Of a stretch of DNA of 64,000 nucleotides, positions 33,442 to 41,822 are shown piece by piece. The position numbers were made by a program, and so were the translations under genes. The notes beneath the pieces were generated by a model. That model saw only the letters and a list, made by a program, of their open reading frames with translations, did no database searches and was not told the origin of the DNA. Every line of letters starts with the position of its first letter. Position 1 is the stretch's first letter. Source of the DNA: Clostridia bacterium (GTDB lineage Bacteria; Bacillota; Clostridia; Oscillospirales; Acutalibacteraceae); the NCBI GenBank assembly GCA_017473165.1, contig JAFUNA010000023.1, positions 1-64,000 on the forward strand, written 5' to 3'.

Positions 33442-33675
33442 ATGAAGGGCAGAAGTTTATTTGTGAGAATAGTTGCACTTTTCCTTTGTGCAATAATGAT
33501 TTTGGGCGTTGTAACGGCGGCACTCTATGCCTTTGCGGCGGAGGAAGAGGTTATGCTTATCGCATCGCCTGACACGGGCAGCCCCGAAATGATGTGGGTA
33601 ATTGTTGCGGTTGTTGCGGCGGCTGCGGTTGTTGCAGGCTGTCTTGTGTTACCCAAGGTTTTGAAGAAGAAATAA
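33442..33675 (+). CDS. Small exported or membrane protein, unknown
   Basis: This 77-residue protein is unrecognised. It has a signal-like N-terminal segment (SLFVRIVALFLCAIMILGVV with a likely cut after AFA), a short outer loop and a C-terminal transmembrane helix (about 50-72) ending in KVLKKK, so it would be a C-terminally anchored surface microprotein. GAGAAAAGGA precedes ATG. It is probably co-transcribed with the mutase gene. Confidence 0.6.
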   Translation: MKGRSLFVRIVALFLCAIMILGVVTAALYAFAAEEEVMLIASPDTGSPEMMWVIVAVVAAAAVVAGCLVLPKVLKKK

Positions 33676-33683
33676 AAAAATGC

Positions 33684-33744
33684 GGGCGATTCGTGATGAA
33701 TCGCCCCTATACTCCAACCTCCCTTTTAATGAGGGAGGCTTTTT
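33684..33744. terminator. Tandem terminator hairpins, convergent
   Basis: GGGCGATTC/GAATCGCCC (33684-33706) is followed by CCTCCC/GGGAGG (33718-33738) with a T run on the plus strand and an A-rich flank upstream. The second hairpin belongs to the CCTCCC...GGGAGG repeat family also seen at 39292-39309. Confidence 0.75.
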
Positions 33745-33751
33745 ATTTATA

Positions 33752-34960
33752 TCAGTCACCCGTCAGTCGGAGCAGTCTTTTTGAAACCGTTCCGTTTTCA
33801 AAGTTTCTTTCGTCAACAATTCCGATGCCCAACGCCCTTGCACGCTCGGCTATGGGAGAATCGGAGTCAACGAATTTTGTTGTTGCAAGGATTGCTGCGG
33901 AAATCTTACCGCCGAAATTTTCTTTTATTGCATAAAGCTCGTTCAAATCCTCGTTAATCGGATAGCGGGTTTTGCACGAAACGAAAACAGGCATAACCCC
34001 TCTTGCAAACATAACGTCAACCTCGTTGCGGGGCGTTGTGTCGGAGAGGATTTTCTGAACGGAAATATTTTTTTCGGGAACATCCCAGACGAATTTCACG
34101 CCTGTCTGTGCATCGAAAAGGGCGGGAGTGTCTTTTGCGGCAAGATAAACGCAAAGCTCAAGCCACACACCCTCGTTGACAAGCAGATTTGCGAGCATTG
34201 ACGAAGCATATTCAAAGCCGATTCTTTGATTTTTACGGTCAATTCTGGAATTTCGGATTGCACCTGCACTTTCAAGCTCACGCAGAATATCCTCGTCGCA
34301 GAAGAAGTTTTTGCCGCCGTCGGAAAGTGTCATCGGAGCGTTGATGATAAGGCTGTCGCCAACCTTTTCGCCTTCTTTTTTGGAAATCCGCTGAAGATAT
34401 TTGACAAATCTGTTCCAGTTATCACGGTTTCTGAAATAAATCTCAATCAGATTTCTGATTAACGCCGGCTCTTTTTCGGAGTAGTCCGTGCTTCGGGTTT
34501 CGCCGTAAATCGTGCCGCCTGCAGCGGTTATGAAAGCGTTGCAGGGAATTTTGATGTTGAATTCCGCCGATTCGCCTGTTGAAAAGTTTCTGAACGAATT
34601 TGAATTTATATCATAGCGTACAATTTCCGTGCCGTTTCCCATAAGGCAGCCTGCCGCAACAAGGGCAAGGTCGCCGCCGCCCGTAACGTCGATTACGCAG
34701 TTGTTACCCTTTGCACGCTCTGCGGCAATAATGCTTTCAAGCCCGCTTTTTATGTCCGAAAAGTCGGGTGATTTGAATGCTATGAAAACAAATTCGCCGT
34801 CAAAGCCCATGATTTTTGAAAGTTTTTCGGTTTTGATTCTGCATTGAGGGCTGACAACCTTTTTGCCGCCGACAAAATAAACCTTTTCGGGTCTGAAAAA
34901 CATTGTTGCAAGATAGTTGAATACGGGCTCACGGTCATAAAGCTCAATAAGAATTTTCAT
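33752..34960 (-). CDS. Card1/Can2-like DUF1887 protein (CARF-type domain plus PD-(D/E)xK nuclease)
   Basis: This 402-residue protein matches the DUF1887/Card1 layout: an N-terminal CARF-like Rossmann domain, a helical middle and a C-terminal restriction-type nuclease domain. In type III CRISPR systems such proteins bind cyclic oligoadenylate and then cut DNA or RNA. The ligand loop is CVIDVTGGGDLALVAAG (about 88-104). The nuclease core shows Glu268 in GVWLELCVYL, NEVDV with Asp315, and VFVSCKT with Lys330; Ser328 stands where some family members have the catalytic Glu. No Cas10, Cas genes or repeat array occur in the window. It is monocistronic, with a plausible own promoter (TTGAAA and TAATAT upstream on the minus strand). 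Activity is inferred from the family only. Confidence 0.75.
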   Translation of the reverse strand: MKILIELYDREPVFNYLATMFFRPEKVYFVGGKKVVSPQCRIKTEKLSKIMGFDGEFVFIAFKSPDFSDIKSGLESIIAAERAKGNNCVIDVTGGGDLALVAAGCLMGNGTEIVRYDINSNSFRNFSTGESAEFNIKIPCNAFITAAGGTIYGETRSTDYSEKEPALIRNLIEIYFRNRDNWNRFVKYLQRISKKEGEKVGDSLIINAPMTLSDGGKNFFCDEDILRELESAGAIRNSRIDRKNQRIGFEYASSMLANLLVNEGVWLELCVYLAAKDTPALFDAQTGVKFVWDVPEKNISVQKILSDTTPRNEVDVMFARGVMPVFVSCKTRYPINEDLNELYAIKENFGGKISAAILATTKFVDSDSPIAERARALGIGIVDERNFENGTVSKRLLRLTGD

Positions 34961-35026
34961 TTTTGATTTCTCCGAAAAAACAGATTATATAATATATATT
35001 ACCATAATTATTGTATTCTTTCAACC

Positions 35027-35055
35027 TTGAGAATGCTGTGTGACTGTGATATAAT
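35027..35055 (+). promoter_or_regulatory. Promoter of the HD hydrolase gene
   Basis: TTGAGA (35027-35032) and TATAAT (35050-35055) are spaced 17 bp, 21 bp before the ATG, with AAGGAGAT between. Confidence 0.65.
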
Positions 35056-35076
35056 CATAAAAAAGGAGATGTTGAA

Positions 35077-35685
35077 ATGGAAAAATTCGGATTTATAAAA
35101 AACGAGAAAATAAAAAAGCAGATAGAATTTGTTTTGGTGATAGATGAAATGAAAAACGTGCTTCGCCGCAATCTTGTGGTTGACGGCTCAAGGCGTGAAA
35201 ACGATGCGGAGCATTCCTGGCATCTTGCGATGCTTGCCATGATTTTAGAGGAATACAGCTCGGAAAAGGTTGATATTGAAAGAGTTTTGAAAATCACCCT
35301 TGTTCATGACCTTGTTGAGGTTTATGCGGGAGATACCTTTGCCTATGACGCCAAGGGTAACGAGGACAAGCTTGACCGTGAAATTGAAGCGGCAAACAGG
35401 CTTTTCGGAATGCTCGACCCCGTGCAGGGAGCTGAAATCCGTGCATTGTGGGACGAATTTGAGGCAAAGGAAACTGCGGAATCCCGCTATGCCAATGCCG
35501 TTGACAGACTCCAGCCCCTGCTTCTCAATTACATGACAAACGGCCACACATGGAAGCTCGGCGACGTTCACGCAACGCAGATTTATAAGCGAATGGATAT
35601 AATCCGCACCGCAACCCCCGAGCTCTGGCACATTGTTGAGGGGATTATCAGCACGTCAATCCAAGCGGGCATACTCAAACCGTAA
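35077..35685 (+). CDS. HD domain phosphohydrolase (YfbR-like 5'-nucleotidase family)
   Basis: This 202-residue protein is an HD_3 family hydrolase, related to YfbR 5'-deoxynucleotidase. Metal ligands are visible as His in DAEHSWHLAMLA, the HD pair in TLVHDLVEVYAGD and a later Asp in YANAVDRLQPLLLN. It probably removes phosphate from nucleoside monophosphates. AAGGAGAT precedes ATG. It stands alone between the divergent Card1-like gene and the two-component system. Confidence 0.82.
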   Translation: MEKFGFIKNEKIKKQIEFVLVIDEMKNVLRRNLVVDGSRRENDAEHSWHLAMLAMILEEYSSEKVDIERVLKITLVHDLVEVYAGDTFAYDAKGNEDKLDREIEAANRLFGMLDPVQGAEIRALWDEFEAKETAESRYANAVDRLQPLLLNYMTNGHTWKLGDVHATQIYKRMDIIRTATPELWHIVEGIISTSIQAGILKP

Positions 35686-35787
35686 CATTTCTTAATAAAC
35701 TTGTAATAAATTTGAGCATCAATTTGTAATTCCGACCCTTTAAAATAATAATTGTTCCGAGGGATTGAATTTTTTCGAGGTGAAAAC

Positions 35788-36477
35788 ATGTATACCGTAC
35801 TCGTTTGCGATGATGACATTGCAATTCTTGATTCCGTTGAAATTTATCTTAAGCTGGAGGGCTATAACGTGCTCCGTGCCGAAAACGGCAGAGCAGCTTT
35901 GGAGCAGGTCAAAAATAACGAGGTGCACTGCGTTATTCTTGACATAATGATGCCCGGACTGGATGGCTTGCAGGCAACGCTGAAGCTGCGCGAGAAGCAC
36001 AACATTCCCATAATCCTGCTTTCCGCAAAGAGTGAGGACACCGACAAAATAACGGGTCTTTCATTCGGGGCAGACGATTATGTGACAAAGCCCTTTAATC
36101 CGCTGGAGCTTATGGCAAGGGTAAAATCTCAAATCCGAAGATACACCATGCTCGGCTCGCTCGAGAAAAAAGAGGGAGTTATCACAACGGCGGGGTTGTC
36201 GCTTGATACCCTTGCAAAGGAGCTCACCCTTGACGGCGAGCCTGTTAAGCTGACGGCAACGGAATACGGAATCATAAATGTTCTCATGGAAAATCTGGGC
36301 AGAGTGCTTTCAACGGCACAGATTTACGAGGCTGTGTGGGATGAGCCTGCCTGCTACGCAGAAAAAACGGTTACGGTACATATCAGACGAATCCGAGAGA
36401 AAATCGAAATTAATCCCAAAGACCCGAAATATTTAAAGGTGGTGTGGGGAATTGGCTACAAAATTGAAAAATATTAA
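35788..36477 (+). CDS. OmpR/PhoB-family response regulator
   Basis: This 229-residue protein is a two-domain transcription factor. The receiver domain (1-120) has the acidic pocket VCDDDIA, phosphoacceptor Asp52 in VILDIMMPG, and the Thr/Lys pair in SAKSEDT and DYVTKPFNP. The winged-helix output domain (about 130-228) includes LTATEYGIINVLMENLGRVL and YAEKTVTVHIRRIREKIE. The ATG at 35788 follows CGAGGTGA. It overlaps the histidine kinase gene by 26 bp, so the two are a cognate pair. Confidence 0.93.
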   Translation: MYTVLVCDDDIAILDSVEIYLKLEGYNVLRAENGRAALEQVKNNEVHCVILDIMMPGLDGLQATLKLREKHNIPIILLSAKSEDTDKITGLSFGADDYVTKPFNPLELMARVKSQIRRYTMLGSLEKKEGVITTAGLSLDTLAKELTLDGEPVKLTATEYGIINVLMENLGRVLSTAQIYEAVWDEPACYAEKTVTVHIRRIREKIEINPKDPKYLKVVWGIGYKIEKY

Positions 36478-39190
36478 ACACGGCTTTGGAACAAAGCTTG
36501 TTGCGGTTATTCTTGCGGCGGTGTTGTTCTTCACCGCAGGCTATGCCGCAAGCATGGCAATCAGAGGATTTTTCTTCTATAACGGCTATGAGGACAGAGA
36601 ATTCACGCAGACAACCGCATTCAGATGTCAGCTCAACAGCTATATCCATGAGGTGATATATGAGGGCAGACGAAGAACAATTGATTCGCTTGAGGAATAT
36701 ATGCAGACCGACGGCGGCAAAGAGCTTATCGAAGAATGCAATCAGAGAAAAACCGACACAGCGGATGCCTATAATCTTCTTAAGGAAAAGGACATTCAGG
36801 TTTATGTTGACGATGAAAACCGTTACAGATACACCTACAGCCTTAACGGTCTGACCTATTATTTCAGCTTTAACGGCGAGCTTATCAGCAGTGAAGAATT
36901 TGACCCGAATTCCTTTGTGCAGATTAGTGTGCCTGCCACAAACACAACAACAACGATGCCCGTAACGGCGTCCGCCGAACACTCAACGGCGGTTCAGGTT
37001 GTTGTTCCGTCACCCCCTCAATTTGTTGAATCAACAACGCCTGCGACAACTTCTTTTGACAGAGGAGCATATTATCCCTATGACGGCAGGGCTGTGCCTG
37101 TTGAAATCAAAGAGATTTCCGATGCTCTGCGCACACTCAACGATATCAGCGATTTCACCTGCTACGGCGAAGTGCCTCTTGACGTTATGCTCACGGAGCT
37201 TCAGCAGATGTATGACCAGACAATGCTTGCTCGCTTCAACGATTATGGATCCAACGACCAAAGAATGCTGAATTACGTTAAGAGAATCAACTATTTTGTT
37301 GTTTATGAAACGGGCGATGTTTTCACAAACTGCGGACTTACCGCCGCTGACAGCGAGGAAAAAATCCTTGAAAAGATGGGCGACGTGTATGTTGAACGCT
37401 TCAAAGACGGCAAATTCACTCTTGTGAAAGGTGAAAATCCGCCGGAGGCAACAAATATGTCGGGCGAGCTTCACGAATCGCTTTACGGCGGCGATGACAG
37501 AGAAAGCTTTCTTTCAAGATCGGATTTCGCAAGCATCACCGATGACGTAAAGGCAGCGTATTTCGGCTTTGTTCCCGCAACACAGCCCGCATCCGAAATT
37601 CTTGACGGCTTCACTCTTTCCGAAAAATGCTTCCACGATTTCAGCCGCAATCCCGCATTTCTTAAGGATACTTCAAGCTGTGTTATAATCTTTGCTGTTA
37701 CCCTGCTCCTTGCGGCGGCAGTCTGTATTTATCTTCTTAAGATTGCAGGCAGAACAGCTGACGGTATCAGAACATATCCCATTGACAGAATTCCTATTGA
37801 AATTACAAGCCTTGTCGGAATCGGAATCATGATTCTGCTCGGATTTGCGGCATTTTGTCTTGGCGTTTATGAATCGGATACGGGATTTGCATACCGCTAT
37901 GATGATTTCATAAATCTGATTATGTACGGCTTGACCGGCTGGTATTCGGCAATTACGGGACTTCTTGTTTCGGTATTTTTCTTGATATGGACGGGGCTTA
38001 CTTCAATTGCGGTACGCAATGCACGCAATAAATTGTTCTGGAAGAGAACACTTTGCTATTGGGCTCTTACGCCCCTGCGTTGGGTATGGAAGAAAATAAA
38101 AGGAATTTATCGCAAAGCTACAGGTAAAATCAAGTTTATTCTTGCCTGCGATTATTCAGACGGCAAGGGCAAGAAATTCAAGACAATTGCTTGCTGTGCC
38201 GTAGCGGGATTTGTTGTTGCAACGATAATTTATTATGCTTGGGTTACCTGCCTTTTGTTTGCTTGGGGAGATGAGGAAATCGGAGTGATTTTCTGGATTC
38301 TCGGTGTAATCGGCGATATGGCAATCATTCTTTTTGCACTTCTCACCGTTGTTTCCCTTGACAGAATCATGGCGGGTGCGGCACAGATGAGAAACGGCAA
38401 TCTCAACACACAGATTGACACAACCCGTATGCCGCCCTTTATGCGCCGCTTTGCGGATGACATTCTTTCAATGCAGGACGGACTTCAGAATGCGGTTGAA
38501 AGTGCGGTCAAGGACCAGCGAATGAAAGCGGAGCTTATAACAAACGTTTCCCATGACCTCAAAACTCCGCTCACCTCAATCGTCAGCTACGTTGATTTGC
38601 TCAAAAAGTGTGACGTTCAAGACGAAACGGCACAGAAATATATCACCGTGCTTGACGAAAAGGCGGCGAAAATGAAAAAGCTCATTGAGGATTTGGTTGA
38701 GGCTTCAAAGGCGTCAACGGGGGCAATCGAAATTCATCCCGTGAAAATCAATCTCTGCGAATTTGCCGCACAGGCAGTCGGCGAGCACGAGGATGAGCTG
38801 AAAAAGTTCGGCATGGAGCTTGTGCTCCGCACTCCCGAAAAGCCTGTAACCGTTTGGGCTGATTCACAGAAAACCTCCAGAATTGTTGAAAATCTGTTCT
38901 CCAACATCAGAAAATACGCCATGGAGGGCACAAGGGTTTATGTTGAGGTGCTCGGCGGCTCGGATTACGGCACAATGGTTTTCAAGAACATTTCGAAATA
39001 TGCAATCGATGTTTCCGCCGATGAGCTGACACAGAGATTTGTCAGAGGAGATTCCTCACGCTCGGGCGAGGGCAGCGGACTTGGACTTTCAATTGCACAA
39101 AATCTTTGCGAATTGCAGAAGGGCAGATTCAACGTCAGCGTTGACGGCGATTTGTTCAAGGTGACCCTTGAATTGCCCGCAATAAAATAA
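36452..39190 (+). CDS. Large sensor histidine kinase
   Basis: This 912-residue membrane kinase pairs with the upstream regulator. One transmembrane helix (about 12-34) is followed by an extracellular region of about 370 residues with a Thr/Pro-rich stretch (TNTTTTMPVTASAEHSTAVQ), then several membrane helices between about 410 and 635, a HAMP-like linker, the HisKA box with His701 in NVSHDLKTPLTS, and an HATPase_c domain with G boxes ending GSGLGLSIAQNL. The start is TTG at 36452 after a GGTGG-type site; a TTG four codons later is also possible. Multiple internal helices are unusual for this class. The signal sensed is unknown. Confidence 0.88.
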   Translation: MATKLKNIKHGFGTKLVAVILAAVLFFTAGYAASMAIRGFFFYNGYEDREFTQTTAFRCQLNSYIHEVIYEGRRRTIDSLEEYMQTDGGKELIEECNQRKTDTADAYNLLKEKDIQVYVDDENRYRYTYSLNGLTYYFSFNGELISSEEFDPNSFVQISVPATNTTTTMPVTASAEHSTAVQVVVPSPPQFVESTTPATTSFDRGAYYPYDGRAVPVEIKEISDALRTLNDISDFTCYGEVPLDVMLTELQQMYDQTMLARFNDYGSNDQRMLNYVKRINYFVVYETGDVFTNCGLTAADSEEKILEKMGDVYVERFKDGKFTLVKGENPPEATNMSGELHESLYGGDDRESFLSRSDFASITDDVKAAYFGFVPATQPASEILDGFTLSEKCFHDFSRNPAFLKDTSSCVIIFAVTLLLAAAVCIYLLKIAGRTADGIRTYPIDRIPIEITSLVGIGIMILLGFAAFCLGVYESDTGFAYRYDDFINLIMYGLTGWYSAITGLLVSVFFLIWTGLTSIAVRNARNKLFWKRTLCYWALTPLRWVWKKIKGIYRKATGKIKFILACDYSDGKGKKFKTIACCAVAGFVVATIIYYAWVTCLLFAWGDEEIGVIFWILGVIGDMAIILFALLTVVSLDRIMAGAAQMRNGNLNTQIDTTRMPPFMRRFADDILSMQDGLQNAVESAVKDQRMKAELITNVSHDLKTPLTSIVSYVDLLKKCDVQDETAQKYITVLDEKAAKMKKLIEDLVEASKASTGAIEIHPVKINLCEFAAQAVGEHEDELKKFGMELVLRTPEKPVTVWADSQKTSRIVENLFSNIRKYAMEGTRVYVEVLGGSDYGTMVFKNISKYAIDVSADELTQRFVRGDSSRSGEGSGLGLSIAQNLCELQKGRFNVSVDGDLFKVTLELPAIK

Positions 39191-39201
39191 TAAAGAATTA
39201 A

Positions 39202-39229
39202 GGGCAATCCTTCGGGGTTGCCCTTTTTT
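39202..39229 (+). terminator. Terminator of the two-component operon
   Basis: GGGCAATCC (39202-39210) pairs with GGGTTGCCC across a TTCG loop, followed by TTTTTT (39224-39229). Confidence 0.85.
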
Positions 39230-39252
39230 ATATTTGTTGCGGCGGCTTGGAA

Positions 39253-39350
39253 ACTCCCTCCGTCTTTTGCTTCGCAAAATCCACCAATTTGCCTCCCCTT
39301 CAGGGGAGGTGCTGAACATAGTGAAGCGGAGGGGTTTTAAAGAGGGAGGC
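39253..39350. repeat. Intergenic repeat of the CCTCCCCT-AGGGGAGG family
   Basis: A perfect 8-bp stem CCTCCCCT (39292-39299) / AGGGGAGG (39302-39309) and a TTTTGC-ttc-GCAAAA hairpin (39265-39279) are enclosed by outer arms ACTCCCTC (39253) and GAGGGAG (39342). Related hairpins occur at 7977-7996 and 33718-33738. No gene is seen here. Confidence 0.5.
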
Positions 39351-39383
39351 AAATCGCCGACCTACGCAGAAAATTTAACCAAC

Positions 39384-39411
39384 AAAAAAGGACAACCTCA
39401 CGGCTGTCCTT
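39384..39411 (-). terminator. Terminator of lexA
   Basis: On the minus strand AAGGACA pairs with TGTCCTT (39388-39411) and a run of six T follows, just after the lexA stop. Confidence 0.8.
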
Positions 39412-39420
39412 GATTGCGAA

Positions 39421-40011
39421 TTAATAATATCTGTAGCTTGCGATAACCTTGCCGAGAATGACAACCTCGTCAACAATAATCGGCTCAAAGGCATCGTTTT
39501 CGGGCTGGAGTCTGAAATGTCCGTTTTCCTTGTAAAAGGTCTTGACCGTTGCGGAGTCATCGATAAGTGCAACAACGATTTCGCCGTTTTTGGCGGTCGG
39601 AGTTCTTTCAACAATAACGATGTCGCCGTCAAGAATTCCTGCCCAGAGCATACTTTCACCCTTGACCTTAAGGGCAAAAAGCTCTTTGTCCTGTGCACCG
39701 GGCATGGAGAAGGGGAGATAGCCCTCAATTTCCTCAACCGCAAGAATGGGCATACCTGCGGTTACCGTGCCGAGCACGGGCACATGGGTAACGTTATCTG
39801 CCTGACCCACGATTCTGATGCATCTTTTGAGCATGGGAGGACGCTGAATATAGCCCGCCGCTTCAAGTGCATCAAGGTTTGCCTGAACCGACGAGGTTGA
39901 ACGCAGCCCGACCGCCGCACCGATTTCACGCACGCTGGGGGTCATGTTGTCCTTTGCTCTTTCAAGAAGAAATTCATATATTTTCTGCTGGATTGGTGTT
40001 ATGGGTTTCAT
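39421..40011 (-). CDS. lexA: LexA repressor
   Basis: This 196-residue protein is the SOS regulator. The N-terminal winged helix (1-65) reads TPIQQKIYEFLLERAK, then TPSVREIGAAVGLRSTSSV. The C-terminal self-cleavage domain has the Ala85-Gly86 cut site in GTVTAGMPI, nucleophile Ser120 in KGESM and Lys157 in SATVKTFY. On RecA activation it cuts itself and releases SOS genes. The ATG at 40011 gives the normal length; a longer frame upstream runs through the promoter and is rejected. It is monocistronic. Confidence 0.94.
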   Translation of the reverse strand: MKPITPIQQKIYEFLLERAKDNMTPSVREIGAAVGLRSTSSVQANLDALEAAGYIQRPPMLKRCIRIVGQADNVTHVPVLGTVTAGMPILAVEEIEGYLPFSMPGAQDKELFALKVKGESMLWAGILDGDIVIVERTPTAKNGEIVVALIDDSATVKTFYKENGHFRLQPENDAFEPIIVDEVVILGKVIASYRYY

Positions 40012-40065
40012 AAATTTTTCACTCTCTTTCAATGAAAATGGGGGTGAATATACTCTCTTGACCGT

Positions 40066-40105
40066 ATTATAGCACAAATGTTCAGAAATTGCAAACATTT
40101 GTTTG
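40066..40105 (-). promoter_or_regulatory. lexA promoter with candidate LexA boxes
   Basis: On the minus strand TTGCAA (40089-40094) and TATAAT (40066-40071) are spaced 17 bp. CAAACATTTGTTTG (40092-40105) overlaps the -35 and GAACATTTGT (minus, 40074-40083) lies in the spacer; both resemble the Gram-positive SOS box (GAACATATGTTC type), consistent with autoregulation. Confidence 0.5.
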
Positions 40106-40218
40106 ATATTTTTTAAAATTTTTTTGCTCTATACTATTTAATTATTATTTATTTTATGATATAATAGCTAAATAATAATGGATAAGTGTGTTTATTATTT
40201 GAATGGGAGGGTGATTTG

Positions 40219-41808
40219 ATGACAGAAAACAAAGCGATTCCGAGAGCCGATTTCCCCGAGCAGGTCGGAATTTCTTCAAATGAGCTTGCTGCGTTGATTA
40301 GTGACTTCGATTCAAGCAATATCGAGGTGCATTCCGTGATGCTCATCCGCCACGGCAAGGTTGCCTGCGAATGCTACCGTCACCCCTATAACCGCAATTC
40401 TCCCCACACAATGTATTCCGTCAGCAAGAGCTATGTTTCGGTTGCGATGGGCTTTGCCATTGACGAGGGTCTTGTCAGCCTTGACACAAAGGTTATCGAT
40501 ATTTTCCCCGAATACAGACCAAAAAAGCCCGACGAAAACCTTGAAAAAATGACGGTTTATCATCTGCTGACAATGAGTGCGGGCAAGGATGTAAGCGTTA
40601 TGTCCAACAAATCCGGAAGCAACTGGGTCAAGGACTTCTTCGCCTCGAAATGGGGCTATGCTCCGGGTGAGGGCTGGAAATATATCAGCGAAAACACCTA
40701 TATGTGCTCTGCGATTATCAAAAAGGTTACGGGAATGGGTGTAATCGATTATCTTACGCCCCGTTTGTTTGAACCCCTCGGATATGACCGCCGACCCTTC
40801 TGGGAAACGGATTCCGAAGGTCTTGAGGCAGGCGGCTGGGGTCTTTTTGTAACAACCGATGAGCTTGCACGCTTCACGCTCTGCCTTCAGCAAAAGGGAA
40901 TGTACGCAGGCAAGCAGGTTATTCCCGCATGGTATGTTGAAGAAGCAACGAAAAAGCAGGTTGAAAACCAAGGCTATGAAGATATTGATGCCCGTGTCGG
41001 CTACGGATATTTCTTCTGGAGAAACGCTTTTGAAAACAGCTATCGCTGCGACGGAATGTTTTCGCAGTTCGGAATTGTTTTTGAGGATTACGACGCCTGC
41101 TTTATCATGACCTGCAGCGAGGTTGTGGAGCAAAAGGCAAGGGACTGCGTTTTTCGCCATTTCCCCCAAATGTTCATTGATGCTGCGGAAACAAAGCCCG
41201 AAAATTCGCAGGAAAATATTGAGCTTTCGCTGCTGCCCGTGCTTCCCGAAACGCCAAGAAGCGTTATCGAGGAATTCATCAAGGGCAGAATAATTCATTT
41301 TAATAAAAATCCTCTGCTCAACACGGCGGGCTTTCCGCTTTCGATGCTTCCTCTTGCGGTTGTTTATATGTCAACCGACAGAGCGGGCAACATCAACAAC
41401 ATTGTGCTCGATTTCAGCGAAAACGAATGCACCATGACCTGGGACGAGGACAGGGCACACAACACCATCGTCTGCGGCATGGACGGCAAAGAAAGATACA
41501 GCAAAATCCGTCTTGGCGGAATTGATTTCACCGCAGTTTCGTCCGCTGCATGGCAGAGCGACAGCGAGCTTGAAATAAGAATGCGTCCTCTTGAATCAGT
41601 CTGCGAAAGAAGAATTGTTCTTAAATTTGCGGGAAAGAATGTTACCCTTAAGCCCTCAAGCCGACCTCCGCTTTCGGCAATTGCAGATAACATCAAGGGC
41701 GAAGTAAGAAACTTTATTCCCATTGAAAAATTGGCCGAAATCGGCGAAAAAGCCTTCATGAAGCTTGATATGATAGTTGAAGGTCCGATGCACGGAAAAA
41801 TAATTTAA
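40219..41808 (+). CDS. Serine hydrolase of the class C beta-lactamase family
   Basis: This 529-residue protein has a beta-lactamase/transpeptidase-like domain in its first 330 residues. The SxxK motif is Ser67-Val-Ser-Lys70 in TMYSVSKSYVSVAMG, followed by LDTKVIDIFPEY, VYHLLTMSAG, and EAGGWGLFVTTDELARF, all typical of the class C/EstB-like family. The remaining 200 residues are a beta-rich C-terminal extension. No signal peptide is visible, so a cytoplasmic esterase or peptidase role is more likely than antibiotic resistance. ATG at 40219 follows GGGAGGGTGAT. Confidence 0.82.
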   Translation: MTENKAIPRADFPEQVGISSNELAALISDFDSSNIEVHSVMLIRHGKVACECYRHPYNRNSPHTMYSVSKSYVSVAMGFAIDEGLVSLDTKVIDIFPEYRPKKPDENLEKMTVYHLLTMSAGKDVSVMSNKSGSNWVKDFFASKWGYAPGEGWKYISENTYMCSAIIKKVTGMGVIDYLTPRLFEPLGYDRRPFWETDSEGLEAGGWGLFVTTDELARFTLCLQQKGMYAGKQVIPAWYVEEATKKQVENQGYEDIDARVGYGYFFWRNAFENSYRCDGMFSQFGIVFEDYDACFIMTCSEVVEQKARDCVFRHFPQMFIDAAETKPENSQENIELSLLPVLPETPRSVIEEFIKGRIIHFNKNPLLNTAGFPLSMLPLAVVYMSTDRAGNINNIVLDFSENECTMTWDEDRAHNTIVCGMDGKERYSKIRLGGIDFTAVSSAAWQSDSELEIRMRPLESVCERRIVLKFAGKNVTLKPSSRPPLSAIADNIKGEVRNFIPIEKLAEIGEKAFMKLDMIVEGPMHGKII

Positions 41809-41822
41809 AAGACAGGTAGTTT

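Noticed and set aside
33442..33675. Bacteriocin or toxin identity for the 77-residue exported protein
   Set aside because: A signal segment plus a C-terminal helix with a Lys tail is too general, and no immunity or export genes are adjacent.
40012..40098. N-terminal extension of LexA
   Set aside because: It would cover the promoter and the candidate LexA boxes; ATG 40011 gives the standard length.
40219..41808. Beta-lactamase resistance gene
   Set aside because: Only the general serine-hydrolase fold motifs are seen, there is no export signal, and a 200-residue C-terminal extension is unlike resistance enzymes.
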